From NCBI GenBank assembly GCA_913053665.1, contig CAJXGR010000026.1, positions 1-16,921 of the forward strand: DNA of 16,921 nucleotides. The letters are read 5' to 3'. Each line of letters begins with the position of its first letter. The first letter of the stretch is position 1. The position numbers and the translations under genes are program-made. Below are positions 8,271-15,838 of this stretch, piece after piece. The notes below the pieces were generated by a model. The model was not told where the DNA came from. It worked only from the letters and a program-made list of their open reading frames with translations, and ran no database searches. This stretch comes from an uncultured Spirochaetia bacterium (GTDB lineage Bacteria > Spirochaetota > UBA6919).

Positions 8271-8283
8271 TACAGATTGTCAG
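8271..8283 (+). repeat. left direct repeat flanking the 36-bp palindrome
   Basis: TACAGATTGTCAG directly abuts the left end of the palindrome and matches TACAGATTATCTG at its right end in 11 of 13 positions. This resembles a target-site duplication that has since drifted. Confidence 0.6.
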
Positions 8284-8319
8284 CCCTGTAGAAACGCGAT
8301 TAATCGCGTTTCTACAGGG
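8284..8319. repeat. perfect 36-bp palindrome (REP/MITE-like element)
   Basis: The half-site CCCTGTAGAAACGCGATT is followed at once by its exact reverse complement, 18 of 18 bases, centred between 8301 and 8302. As RNA it would fold into a stem of about 16 bp on a short UUAA loop. No T-run follows on either strand, so it is not a textbook terminator, although it could still act as a bidirectional block or mRNA stabiliser. GC-rich intergenic palindromes of this kind are known as dispersed families in many bacteria. Only one copy is present here. Confidence 0.9.
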
Positions 8320-8332
8320 TACAGATTATCTG
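8320..8332 (+). repeat. right direct repeat flanking the 36-bp palindrome
   Basis: TACAGATTATCTG begins on the base after the palindrome ends and pairs with the left copy at 8271-8283 (11 of 13 identical; the mismatches are G/A and A/T). Confidence 0.6.
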
Positions 8333-8357
8333 GCAATTAAAATCAGTTTGTTATACA

Positions 8358-9128
8358 ATGGACTTTAGAAAAAAGCTGGTCATTCAAGGCTATTCCCAAG
8401 ACCCTGTTATTGATAGATATTCACAGATTGGTTTGTGGAAAAGTGAATCCCTAGTGATCCATAAGTACTTCAAAGGGTGTAAAGCGATATTGGATATTGG
8501 CTGTGGAGCAGGCCGAACGTCCATACCCCTGGCCCTTAAAGGCTTTGAGGTCAAGGCCATCGATATAACTCCCGCTATGATTCATAGGGCAAAAGAGCGT
8601 ATAGCCAATCATTCTGTGGGCCATTTATCCTATGAAGTGATGGATTGCCAGAACTTAAGGTTTCTCGATCAACGATTTGATGGGGTACTTTTCTCATTTA
8701 ATGGTATAGAACATGTTCCTGGGATTCAAGGGAAAAAACAGGCGATCCATGAGATTCACAGAGTCCTTAAAAAGAATGGTATTCTGATTTTAACGGCTCA
8801 CTCAGGACTTCCCTTTAATCGCTGGGGCTGGAGATGGGTTAAACGGTCTGTCCGTTATTTCCTAAAGAAAATCTTCGCCAAAAACCTTCTTGAACGCCAC
8901 TTCGGAGAACGCTATTATAATGATAATGTCCCGGAGTCTTTATATGCTCATGTTATCAGCATCTTTCACTTGAAAAGACTCGTCGTGAATGGGAAGTTTA
9001 AAATCCTGTATTTTAACTCATCCAGGAGAATAGAACAGAAAAAGCCGCCATCCTTCTGGAGTCATTTTGTGGATGACGATTTGTTCATTGTGGCTAAAAA
9101 ACTGAGTGAGTCCGTCAAAAGCATATAA
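8358..9128 (+). CDS. class I SAM-dependent methyltransferase
   Basis: A soluble methyltransferase of 256 residues. The Rossmann-fold signature is complete: motif I ILDIGCGAGR (44-53), the acidic ribose-binding residue Asp69 at the end of strand 2 (VKAIDIT), MDCQNL (95-100) near the adenine site, GVLFSFNGIEHV (109-120) for strand 4, and the HEIHRVLKKNGILILTAHSG block (131-150). The C-terminal part (150-256) is basic, with RWGWRWVKRSVRYFLKK, and may bind an acidic or membrane substrate. The acceptor cannot be told from sequence. No ribosome binding site precedes ATG 8358, and the palindromic element lies only 38 bp upstream, so the element may have altered the gene's original control region. 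No better start exists downstream before motif I. Confidence 0.85.
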   Translation: MDFRKKLVIQGYSQDPVIDRYSQIGLWKSESLVIHKYFKGCKAILDIGCGAGRTSIPLALKGFEVKAIDITPAMIHRAKERIANHSVGHLSYEVMDCQNLRFLDQRFDGVLFSFNGIEHVPGIQGKKQAIHEIHRVLKKNGILILTAHSGLPFNRWGWRWVKRSVRYFLKKIFAKNLLERHFGERYYNDNVPESLYAHVISIFHLKRLVVNGKFKILYFNSSRRIEQKKPPSFWSHFVDDDLFIVAKKLSESVKSI

Positions 9129-9184
9129 GTCGTATTCAAATTATCCTCATGAACAAATAAATCACACAAAATTATAATCCTATC

Positions 9185-9213
9185 TTGACTTTTACAGGGC
9201 ATAGGGTTATCAT
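9185..9213 (+). promoter_or_regulatory. sigma-70-type promoter of the PBP-like gene
   Basis: TTGACT (9185-9190), a 17-bp spacer and TATCAT (9208-9213) match the -35 and -10 consensus at five of six positions each. Transcription would start near 9220, giving a leader of about 60 bases before ATG 9283. Confidence 0.6.
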
Positions 9214-9282
9214 ATTGATGAAATGTTATACCTGTCCTTATAATTTTTACCCATCCTGTGAATCTACTTTTTCGAGGAACTT

Positions 9283-12200
9283 ATGTTGGAAAAGATACTT
9301 AGTAATTGCCTGGTTCCATTACGACGTGTGAATATGCGAATGGGTCATATTGTCATTTACATTATTATTTTATTTGCCGTGTCCTTGCAAATTGTTATGC
9401 TACCTGTCGAAGGGGATATCATAGATTTGTACAAGTCGTCCAAAGCCTACTATATTAAAAGAAACATTAATGAAAACAAGCTTTCAGAACGAGAACGAAT
9501 CAAACGATTTAATTTACGGGATAATAACCTATTAACCTATGTTCATTATTATGAAAAACACTCAGAACACCTTAAGAAGTATTTTGGCGTCCGTAATTCC
9601 CGCCTCCCCAGGCCGAAATATCCTCTTTTTTCTCATCTCCTGAAACCCTTTTCAGGGGGATTGCATATTTTCCCCCCCACTAATACTGTTGAGATTGCAA
9701 CTTTTCTCAGAAAAGACCTGGGATCCGGTATAACGATCAGGCAAAAGGATGACCTGGTTGATGAAAAGAGAATTGTTGGGAAAAAACGTGATGAAATCAT
9801 TAAACTTGTCAATCAATATAAAAGACAGTTGAGTCAATATTTCATCATTGAAATCGTTGGGACATTTGGGTCCCATGTAAAAACAAAAGATTACAAGTTA
9901 AATTACAAGGATTTTCCTGACTTTACAAAGATTCTCTCTAAAGATTTTAGAGGGTACAAGATCAATGAAGTCCATCTTATGTATAGTCCTGAAAATTATA
10001 AGTTTGTAAACCAAAGGAAATTACGTAAAAACAAAGACAAAAGCGGATCCGATAAACTTCTAAGACCTACAGAAAAGAGAATCTTAAGTATTGCCAAATA
10101 TAGATTTTATGGGGATAGTCGTAAAAAGATTGTTAAAAAGATCAGTAGCTTAAGGGATAAAACGGCTAGAGTCTTTACTCTTGAACTGTATGGGAAAAGA
10201 AATGGTAAAGCTTTTATTAGGAAATCCCTGGTCCGGTTTGGTAATTTTCCTACATCCACAGAAATCTTACCACAAGATCAAAACTCTGAAATCGTTTACG
10301 AAAGAATTAGACTTTACGAGAGCAAAATTTTAAAGTACAAACCGAACTCTAGAGAAGTCGTGGACCCCAGCCAGATACCCACCATGATACGAAAAGCATT
10401 TATCCTTGTGGAAGACGATTACTATTATGTTCAAGCGGGTGGAATCGATCCCATAGGACTGATTAAAGCAACCTTTAACTATTTATGGAAACATGAAAAA
10501 AAAGGGAATGCCAGCATCATGGAGCAAATATACGAAATGTATATCGGTCAGCAGAAGAAATCCCCCTTTGACAAGTTAGTCCAGATTCTTGGGACTATCT
10601 ATCTGAGTGCCTATACGAAGGATCGGGACTCTTATGTGAACTTGTATGTCCAATCTATCACGGCTTCTTTCTGGAGAGATCACAATTACGGAGTTAAGGG
10701 GATTATAAAAAACTATCTTAACAAGGACTCTTTAGAAGATATTAAACTAACGGATACCCGCTCTATTAAAGAACTGGCCTGGCTTACACGGATTGCATTT
10801 TCCCCTAACGAGATTGGACAAGACTATATCCGGTTTCATGAGATTAGAAATGAGCTCAGGGCTCATAAAATTGATGTTTCTAATGAGAAGCAATTAAAGA
10901 AATACCTTTTGAGACATCCCATGAAGTCGATCCGTCTATCCAAAGAGAGGCATGAGACGGTTTATGACGTTATTACCCGTTTAAGACGATCTTACGAATT
11001 TACCAATCGAAAGATGAAAACGTCTTTAAAACAGTTTGTGAAAGGTAATGAGTTTATCAAACCTATCATCACAAAAGCCCAATACCAAAAGACGATGAAG
11101 GAGTTTGACGAAAAAGATATTCTGTTTAACCCGTCCCAACCGATCAATGAATATCAAAGCTACACAGATCAAACGAAGAAAGATCTTATCCAGTTTGTGG
11201 GTGAGTGGGGACTTAACGTAGGTCTTGACGTAGAAGTGGACTTTAATGAAGAAGCCCAAAAAATATTGGACGAAGAACTGAGACGTAGTACGAAACTTGT
11301 TTTTAAATACATTCCAGCGGATCAACAGAAAACGAGTACCAATACCCGTTATGGGGGGGCCGCCATCTTAGTCAAGACTCACCGTATCGATACGGGGGAA
11401 ATTGTTAATAAGATTGTGGCGATTGCTTCCAAACATACGGAGTCCAACAAGTTCTATAATTGGGCAGTAGAAGGAAGCAGGCATTTCGGGTCTGTGTTCA
11501 AATGGTTTGCCCTTCTACTCTACCTTGACGATAAGGGGACCCTCTTCGACACCTATTACGACATACCCAGAACCTTTCAGTATATTCCTTTGCCAAAGTT
11601 TATAAAGATTGTCCATTTTGAAAAGGTCGTGTTGAAGAAAATTACAAAAGAGAAGGATAAACAAATTATCCTAACATCCTATGCAAAAGATAATAATAAA
11701 AAAGCATATTTTCTTAAGAAAGGTCTTACGGAAGTACAAAAAACAACAATTACTGACATTTTAAAAAAAGTACAGGATAAAACAAGTATTAAATTACTAA
11801 AAAAGTTTGATTATAATCCTGATAACTGGAAAAGACATCAAGATGACGATTATGGCTACTACACCTTCGACCGGAGGAATAATGTTTATAATTTCGTCCA
11901 GTCCAAGAATAATACTTTTGTCAGGATTTCTGAAAAGGTAGGCTTAAAAAAGTTTAGCGACAGCCTCAATGAAGCCGCCGGTTTTAAGAAGAAAATGAAA
12001 AGATGGTGGCTTAAGTTTAAGCCTAATTTTACGAACGTCCTGGGATCTCACGCCATTTCCAGTATCCGCTTTGCACAAATCAATTCGGTGATTGCCAATA
12101 AAGGGATTTCGCGGCCCTTGAGTACGATTATCCGATTGGTTGAACCCAATGGGTCTTCCCTATACCTTGATCTGGGGAAAAAAGGGACGCAAACTGCCAT

Positions 12201-13311
12201 TGCTTCTCGTGAGGCGGCAGAAGCGGCCTTTTTTGGCGGATATGTAAACACTTTTTACGGTACAGCAAAACGATTCGTGAGAGGTGGGATCGGAAAGACT
12301 GGGTCATCCCCAACAGATGTATCCTTTCTCGCTATGACTGGTCGTACTGAAAAGGAATACAACAAGAATCCCAAAACCTCACGAGATCGTTTGTTGAATC
12401 ATGACTTACTCTATCTCGTTAATATAGGAGTAAATGAAGGATTTATTCATGACGGACTCTATGGTGGAACGGTGGCCGCCACCAATGCGAATGCTGTATT
12501 TGTAAGACTTTTAGGGAAATATAAAGATGGCAATCAGGTGAAATGGAAATACAAGATTTCAGGGGATTTCACTAAATACTTTTCCAAGAAGCTTGTTTTT
12601 AAAAAAATACCCGGCTATGGCAAGCTAAAGGCACCTATCTATAGAGGACGTAGGATCTTTAATGAGAGAACGTATACGGCTGCTGAGATTGAAAAAATAC
12701 GTGATGAATATGAGATTAGAAAAGATGATACAAGTGCCGAAAAGATTGCCGCAGAATATGCCCAAGCGGATGGAAAAGACTTTGGCAGATTGTCCAGGAA
12801 GAAAAAAGAAATGTATAGAGATCAGGCTAGACGGACCTATGAGAATAGGCGTCTGGATGAGTATTACAAAATGAACTTTACTCAAGATTCATCAGAAGAT
12901 AGCGAAGAGGCTGAAAAACGACTTTCCAAGCGCATCACCCGTAGAAAGTCCAGAGGGCCGTTGACTGAACAGGATGCATTGGATGAAGCTCAGTTTAGAG
13001 AATCCTATTCAGAAAGTGATAAAAAACGTCCTAAAGGGAACAAGAAAAAACCACGTATGTCCCGATATGCACGGGATGAGCTTGCCAAAGAAAAATATGA
13101 GGATCGATTAGATGAAGACAACGAAAAGTTTTATAAGAATCTTTACAGATCGCCGGAAAATACTGATAAACCCATACGTAGAAGGAAATCCTCCCGTAAC
13201 CGCGATGAGCAAGGTCCTCTCAGAGAAACAGAAGATGAGTTCATGAAAGGACTGGTTAAAGAACAAACAGAAAAAAATCGCCGAAACCGTCGTAGAAGAA
13301 AAAGAGACTAG
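9283..13311 (+). CDS. giant class A PBP-like protein: degenerate GT51, intact transpeptidase
   Basis: A 1342-residue, probably inner-membrane peptidoglycan protein anchored by a segment at about 22-42. Residues 45-370 are of unknown type and appear to hold two diverged copies of a 54-residue module. About 370-505 aligns with GT51 transglycosylases: EDDYYYVQAGGIDPIGLIKA (377-396), GNASIMEQI (408-416), YGVKGIIKNYLNK and ELAWLTRIAFSPNEI. The STITQQ motif is lost, the motif-1 His is Gln384, and the second catalytic Glu appears to be Gln434. About 710-1090 is a PBP transpeptidase with SVFK (nucleophile Ser737, Lys740), SKN (874-876) and KTG (1005-1007), then GLYGGTVAAT. The tail 1127-1342 is extremely charged and ends NRRNRRRRKRD. 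Bifunctional PBPs are usually about 650-900 residues. It likely crosslinks peptidoglycan but may not polymerise it. GAGGAA precedes ATG 9283. Confidence 0.82.
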   Translation: MLEKILSNCLVPLRRVNMRMGHIVIYIIILFAVSLQIVMLPVEGDIIDLYKSSKAYYIKRNINENKLSERERIKRFNLRDNNLLTYVHYYEKHSEHLKKYFGVRNSRLPRPKYPLFSHLLKPFSGGLHIFPPTNTVEIATFLRKDLGSGITIRQKDDLVDEKRIVGKKRDEIIKLVNQYKRQLSQYFIIEIVGTFGSHVKTKDYKLNYKDFPDFTKILSKDFRGYKINEVHLMYSPENYKFVNQRKLRKNKDKSGSDKLLRPTEKRILSIAKYRFYGDSRKKIVKKISSLRDKTARVFTLELYGKRNGKAFIRKSLVRFGNFPTSTEILPQDQNSEIVYERIRLYESKILKYKPNSREVVDPSQIPTMIRKAFILVEDDYYYVQAGGIDPIGLIKATFNYLWKHEKKGNASIMEQIYEMYIGQQKKSPFDKLVQILGTIYLSAYTKDRDSYVNLYVQSITASFWRDHNYGVKGIIKNYLNKDSLEDIKLTDTRSIKELAWLTRIAFSPNEIGQDYIRFHEIRNELRAHKIDVSNEKQLKKYLLRHPMKSIRLSKERHETVYDVITRLRRSYEFTNRKMKTSLKQFVKGNEFIKPIITKAQYQKTMKEFDEKDILFNPSQPINEYQSYTDQTKKDLIQFVGEWGLNVGLDVEVDFNEEAQKILDEELRRSTKLVFKYIPADQQKTSTNTRYGGAAILVKTHRIDTGEIVNKIVAIASKHTESNKFYNWAVEGSRHFGSVFKWFALLLYLDDKGTLFDTYYDIPRTFQYIPLPKFIKIVHFEKVVLKKITKEKDKQIILTSYAKDNNKKAYFLKKGLTEVQKTTITDILKKVQDKTSIKLLKKFDYNPDNWKRHQDDDYGYYTFDRRNNVYNFVQSKNNTFVRISEKVGLKKFSDSLNEAAGFKKKMKRWWLKFKPNFTNVLGSHAISSIRFAQINSVIANKGISRPLSTIIRLVEPNGSSLYLDLGKKGTQTAIASREAAEAAFFGGYVNTFYGTAKRFVRGGIGKTGSSPTDVSFLAMTGRTEKEYNKNPKTSRDRLLNHDLLYLVNIGVNEGFIHDGLYGGTVAATNANAVFVRLLGKYKDGNQVKWKYKISGDFTKYFSKKLVFKKIPGYGKLKAPIYRGRRIFNERTYTAAEIEKIRDEYEIRKDDTSAEKIAAEYAQADGKDFGRLSRKKKEMYRDQARRTYENRRLDEYYKMNFTQDSSEDSEEAEKRLSKRITRRKSRGPLTEQDALDEAQFRESYSESDKKRPKGNKKKPRMSRYARDELAKEKYEDRLDEDNEKFYKNLYRSPENTDKPIRRRKSSRNRDEQGPLRETEDEFMKGLVKEQTEKNRRNRRRRKRD

Positions 13312-13327
13312 ATGTGGGAAAAGTTGA

Positions 13328-14290
13328 ATGAATAATACTGTAACAGGTCTTTCTATTGTTGTCCCTTTTTTTAACGAAGAAGAAAACGTTGAAGAAGTTT
13401 ATAAATCCATTAAACAAACAGTTGATAAAATAGGTCTTCCCTATGAGATCATTTTCATAGATGATGGGAGTCTGGATGGAACATATCAAATCATTATGGA
13501 TATTGCTTCCAAGGATAGCAAATTAAAAGTCGTTAAGTTCAAGTTCAATTCAGGCCAGACATCCGCGATGCAAGCTGGCTTTGATTATGCCCAAAATGAC
13601 TTGATTATCCCTATGGATGGCGATATGCAAAACGATCCTGAGGATATCCCCCTGCTAATAAGCAAAATAGAAGAAGGCTATGACGTGGTGAGTGGCTGGC
13701 GGAAAAAACGTATGGACAAGGCTATAAGCCGAAGACTCCCTTCTATTATAGCAAACAAGGTGATTTCATATATTGGCAAAGTCCCCCTCCACGATTACGG
13801 ATGCTCCTTAAAGGCCTACAGAAAAGACATCCTCAAAAATGTGAACCTCTATGGGGAAATGCATCGTTTTATTCCCATTTACGCATCCTGGTATGGGGCA
13901 AAAGTCACTGAAGTCCCTGTTAAACATCATCCCAGAACTAAGGGAACTAGTAAATATGGCCTTTCCAGGACGTTTAAAGTGATCCTGGACCTTGTGACCA
14001 TCAAGTTTTTGGGACGTTATTCCACAAAACCGATCTACTTTTTTGGGAGTTTAGGGTTTATCGGTTTTTTCCTGTCCTTCCTTGGGGCTATCTATGTGGT
14101 ATATAATCAGATATTCAATCAAAGGGATATAATTGACAGTCCCGTTTTTTTGTTTTCAATCATGGCTTTTTTATTAGCTGCCCAGTTTGTACTGATGGGA
14201 CTTCTAGCTGAAATCCAGATTCGTATCTATCATGAGGCTCAGCATAAAAGGCCCTATATTGTCGAAACGACCTTGAATATCAAGAAATGA
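13328..14290 (+). CDS. polyprenyl-phosphate glycosyltransferase, family 2, membrane-anchored
   Basis: This enzyme probably moves a sugar from a nucleotide donor onto undecaprenyl phosphate at the cytoplasmic face, like the GtrB/ArnC/DPM1 group. The GT-A domain (1-220) shows SIVVPFFNEEENVEEV (9-24), IDDGSLDGT (44-52), the metal-binding Asp97-x-Asp99 with QNDPEDIP (101-108), YGCSLKAYR (157-165) and HHPRTKGTSKYG (200-211). Two C-terminal membrane segments lie at about 232-260 and 270-292, followed by the basic tail typical of the group. It starts 16 bp after the PBP-like gene on the same strand, so the two are probably one transcript and may act on the same envelope polymer. The ribosome binding site is weak (GGGAAAAG). 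The sugar is unknown. Confidence 0.9.
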   Translation: MNNTVTGLSIVVPFFNEEENVEEVYKSIKQTVDKIGLPYEIIFIDDGSLDGTYQIIMDIASKDSKLKVVKFKFNSGQTSAMQAGFDYAQNDLIIPMDGDMQNDPEDIPLLISKIEEGYDVVSGWRKKRMDKAISRRLPSIIANKVISYIGKVPLHDYGCSLKAYRKDILKNVNLYGEMHRFIPIYASWYGAKVTEVPVKHHPRTKGTSKYGLSRTFKVILDLVTIKFLGRYSTKPIYFFGSLGFIGFFLSFLGAIYVVYNQIFNQRDIIDSPVFLFSIMAFLLAAQFVLMGLLAEIQIRIYHEAQHKRPYIVETTLNIKK

Positions 14291-14304
14291 GTCTATTTAT
14301 CGTT

Positions 14305-15177
14305 TTACCCAAAACGTGACAATTTATCTGGATTCCTCATGGCATGGATCTTTAGTATTTTATTATCCTCTATAACAAAGTTAAAGGCCGTTACAGCCCT
14401 CGATTTAAAGGCCAGGACGACTCCCGGTGACCCATTAAACCAGACGTTCTTTAAAGTAGCGCCTTTTCCATTCAAAGGTCGGGATATTTTCTTCATTAAA
14501 AACTCGGCGACCTCCTGTGTACCACTGAGAATATCGTCAGCGGCGACTGCTTTGCCGCCCCCATCAGCATGAAACGTTACTTTATCGGATAGGACTGCTA
14601 TGAGTTGGTCCATGTCGCCCTTTTTTATCGCCTGGAAAAACGCATCGGTAAGTTCTAAATACTCTTCTTGATTTGGACTGTAGGGTGACTTAGTTGTTTT
14701 TATCTTTTTTCTTGCCCGTGAGACAAGTTGACGACAGTTCTCAATGGACTGATTCAATATTTCGGCGATTCCAACATAGTTAAAGTTAAAGATGTCGTGC
14801 AGGATGTAGGCTCCACGTTCTAACAATGTGAGGCGTTCTAGAACAACCAATAAAGCCATTGAAATGGATTCATCCATTTCATAAAGAGAATCCGGGGACC
14901 GACTATCATGAATGTAAGGCTCAGGGAGCCATGGGCCAATATAGGACTCCCGTTTTACCTTCGCTGACTTGAGATAATCCAATGCCAATCTTGTTGTTAC
15001 CGTATAAAGCCAGGATTTCAGCGATCGGATTGTATTTTTGTCCGTATGGAGCCACTTAATGAAGGCTTCCTGGACTATATCTTCCGCTTCAACCACCGAT
15101 CCAACCAGCCGATAAGCAAGTCCAACCATTAAGGAACGATACTTTTCTATTTCCTGGCTTTCTGTAACAGAATCCAC
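14305..15177 (-). CDS. ECF41-type RNA polymerase sigma factor with SnoaL-like regulatory domain
   Basis: An alternative sigma factor of 290 residues. Region 2 is at about 10-70 (AEDIVQEAFIKWL, SWLYTVTTRLALDYLKS) and region 4 at about 105-158 (LTLLERGAYILHDIF, helix-turn-helix near IAEILNQSIENCRQLVSRARKKI). The C-terminal extension of about 125 residues is SnoaL/NTF2-like. All three marks of the ECF41 group are present: WLPEP (83-87) in the linker, DGGGK (205-209) and NPDKL (282-286). In studied ECF41 proteins the C-terminal domain takes the place of a separate anti-sigma factor and sets activity. It starts with GTG at 15177, with GAGG about ten bases upstream overlapping the end of the preceding gene, so it is translated from the same message. 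Its natural partner gene lies next to it. Confidence 0.93.
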   Translation of the reverse strand: MDSVTESQEIEKYRSLMVGLAYRLVGSVVEAEDIVQEAFIKWLHTDKNTIRSLKSWLYTVTTRLALDYLKSAKVKRESYIGPWLPEPYIHDSRSPDSLYEMDESISMALLVVLERLTLLERGAYILHDIFNFNYVGIAEILNQSIENCRQLVSRARKKIKTTKSPYSPNQEEYLELTDAFFQAIKKGDMDQLIAVLSDKVTFHADGGGKAVAADDILSGTQEVAEFLMKKISRPLNGKGATLKNVWFNGSPGVVLAFKSRAVTAFNFVIEDNKILKIHAMRNPDKLSRFG

Positions 15178-15182
15178 TTTGA

Positions 15183-15695
15183 TTAGACCTCAAACTCATA
15201 GAGAGAACAGCTTTTAGCATAACCCAAAGTCCTCCTCAATGCCGGGAACACCTTTGCAGAGGCTATACAAAGAGCCAGTTCCATCATGACTTCTTTCCCA
15301 TATTTCGTCTCGATCTGACTGGCGAGGTCTTCAATCCCTTCACTATTAGATGCAACAGCCGTTGCAAAGTCATAGACCTTTTTTAAGTCTCCCGATAAGC
15401 CTTCTCCATCCCGAATAGCCCCTCTAACGATGTCTTTAGAAACACCCTTCTCCAACGCAAAGCGTATATTCAGTTGGAGACATGCCCCACAGTCCTCTAC
15501 TTTCATAGCAGCGATGTTAGCGACGTAATAGACGTCCGCTGGAGCTTTTTCCCGATATTGCGCCATGGGCAGGAAAGCATTATACTTCTCAAAACCACCT
15601 GGCGAATATTTCAATAAATCCCGCATGTAATCCGCATCATATTTGTAATGGGATTCAAAGTCATTAATTCCTTTAAGGGCTTCTTTAGTATCCAT
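15183..15695 (-). CDS. carboxymuconolactone decarboxylase/AhpD-family protein, ECF41 partner
   Basis: A 170-residue soluble protein of the AhpD-like fold. The redox motif is EDCGAC (67-72), with Cys69 and Cys72. In AhpD peroxidases a His follows four residues after the second Cys, but here that position is Asn76, so classical AhpD proton relay may be altered. ECF41 sigma genes characteristically sit beside a gene for a carboxymuconolactone decarboxylase, oxidoreductase or epimerase, and this one fits that pattern. Its stop is five bases before the sigma GTG, and it is the first gene of the operon behind the ECF41-like promoter. AGGAG stands seven bases before ATG 15695. It is probably a thiol oxidoreductase or decarboxylase whose substrate is the inducing stress molecule, but this is inference. 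Confidence 0.88.
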   Translation of the reverse strand: MDTKEALKGINDFESHYKYDADYMRDLLKYSPGGFEKYNAFLPMAQYREKAPADVYYVANIAAMKVEDCGACLQLNIRFALEKGVSKDIVRGAIRDGEGLSGDLKKVYDFATAVASNSEGIEDLASQIETKYGKEVMMELALCIASAKVFPALRRTLGYAKSCSLYEFEV

Positions 15696-15726
15696 TTTAG
15701 TCTCCTATAAATGTGTTTAACAATAG

Positions 15727-15753
15727 GACGATTTAGAAGTGCAAAATGTGACG
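15727..15753 (-). promoter_or_regulatory. ECF41 target promoter, autoregulatory
   Basis: Read on the minus strand: CGTCACA (15753-15747), exactly 16 bases, then CGTC (15730-15727). The published ECF41 consensus as I recall it is TGTCACA, 16 bases, CGTC, so the match is ten of eleven with exact spacing. The -10 box ends 31 bases before the ATG of the AhpD-family gene, leaving a leader of about 25 bases that contains AGGAG. Confidence 0.75.
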
Positions 15754-15838
15754 GGTCTAAGAAAATAAATTGCATTAGTCATTTATAATAGCTGATAGGT
15801 TGTTCTAATTTGATTTGTCAGACCTTTGTTATCACTCT

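Noticed and set aside
8284..8319. Palindrome as an intrinsic terminator of the small hypothetical gene
   Set aside because: The downstream sequence TACAGATTATC is not a T-run, the upstream side has no T-run for the opposite strand either, and the flanking direct repeats point to insertion.
8352..8357. TATACA just before the methyltransferase ATG as a -10 box giving a leaderless message
   Set aside because: Transcription would begin inside the coding sequence, and no -35 is present at suitable spacing.
12625..12885. 86-residue minus-strand frame within the PBP-like gene
   Set aside because: It arises opposite the lysine/arginine-rich tail; the composition is an artefact of the complementary strand.
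14301..14316. Hairpin CGTTTT-ACCC-AAAACG between the convergent glycosyltransferase and sigma genes as a terminator
   Set aside because: The stem is only 6 bp and AT-rich, and no T-run follows on either strand. It may still act weakly.
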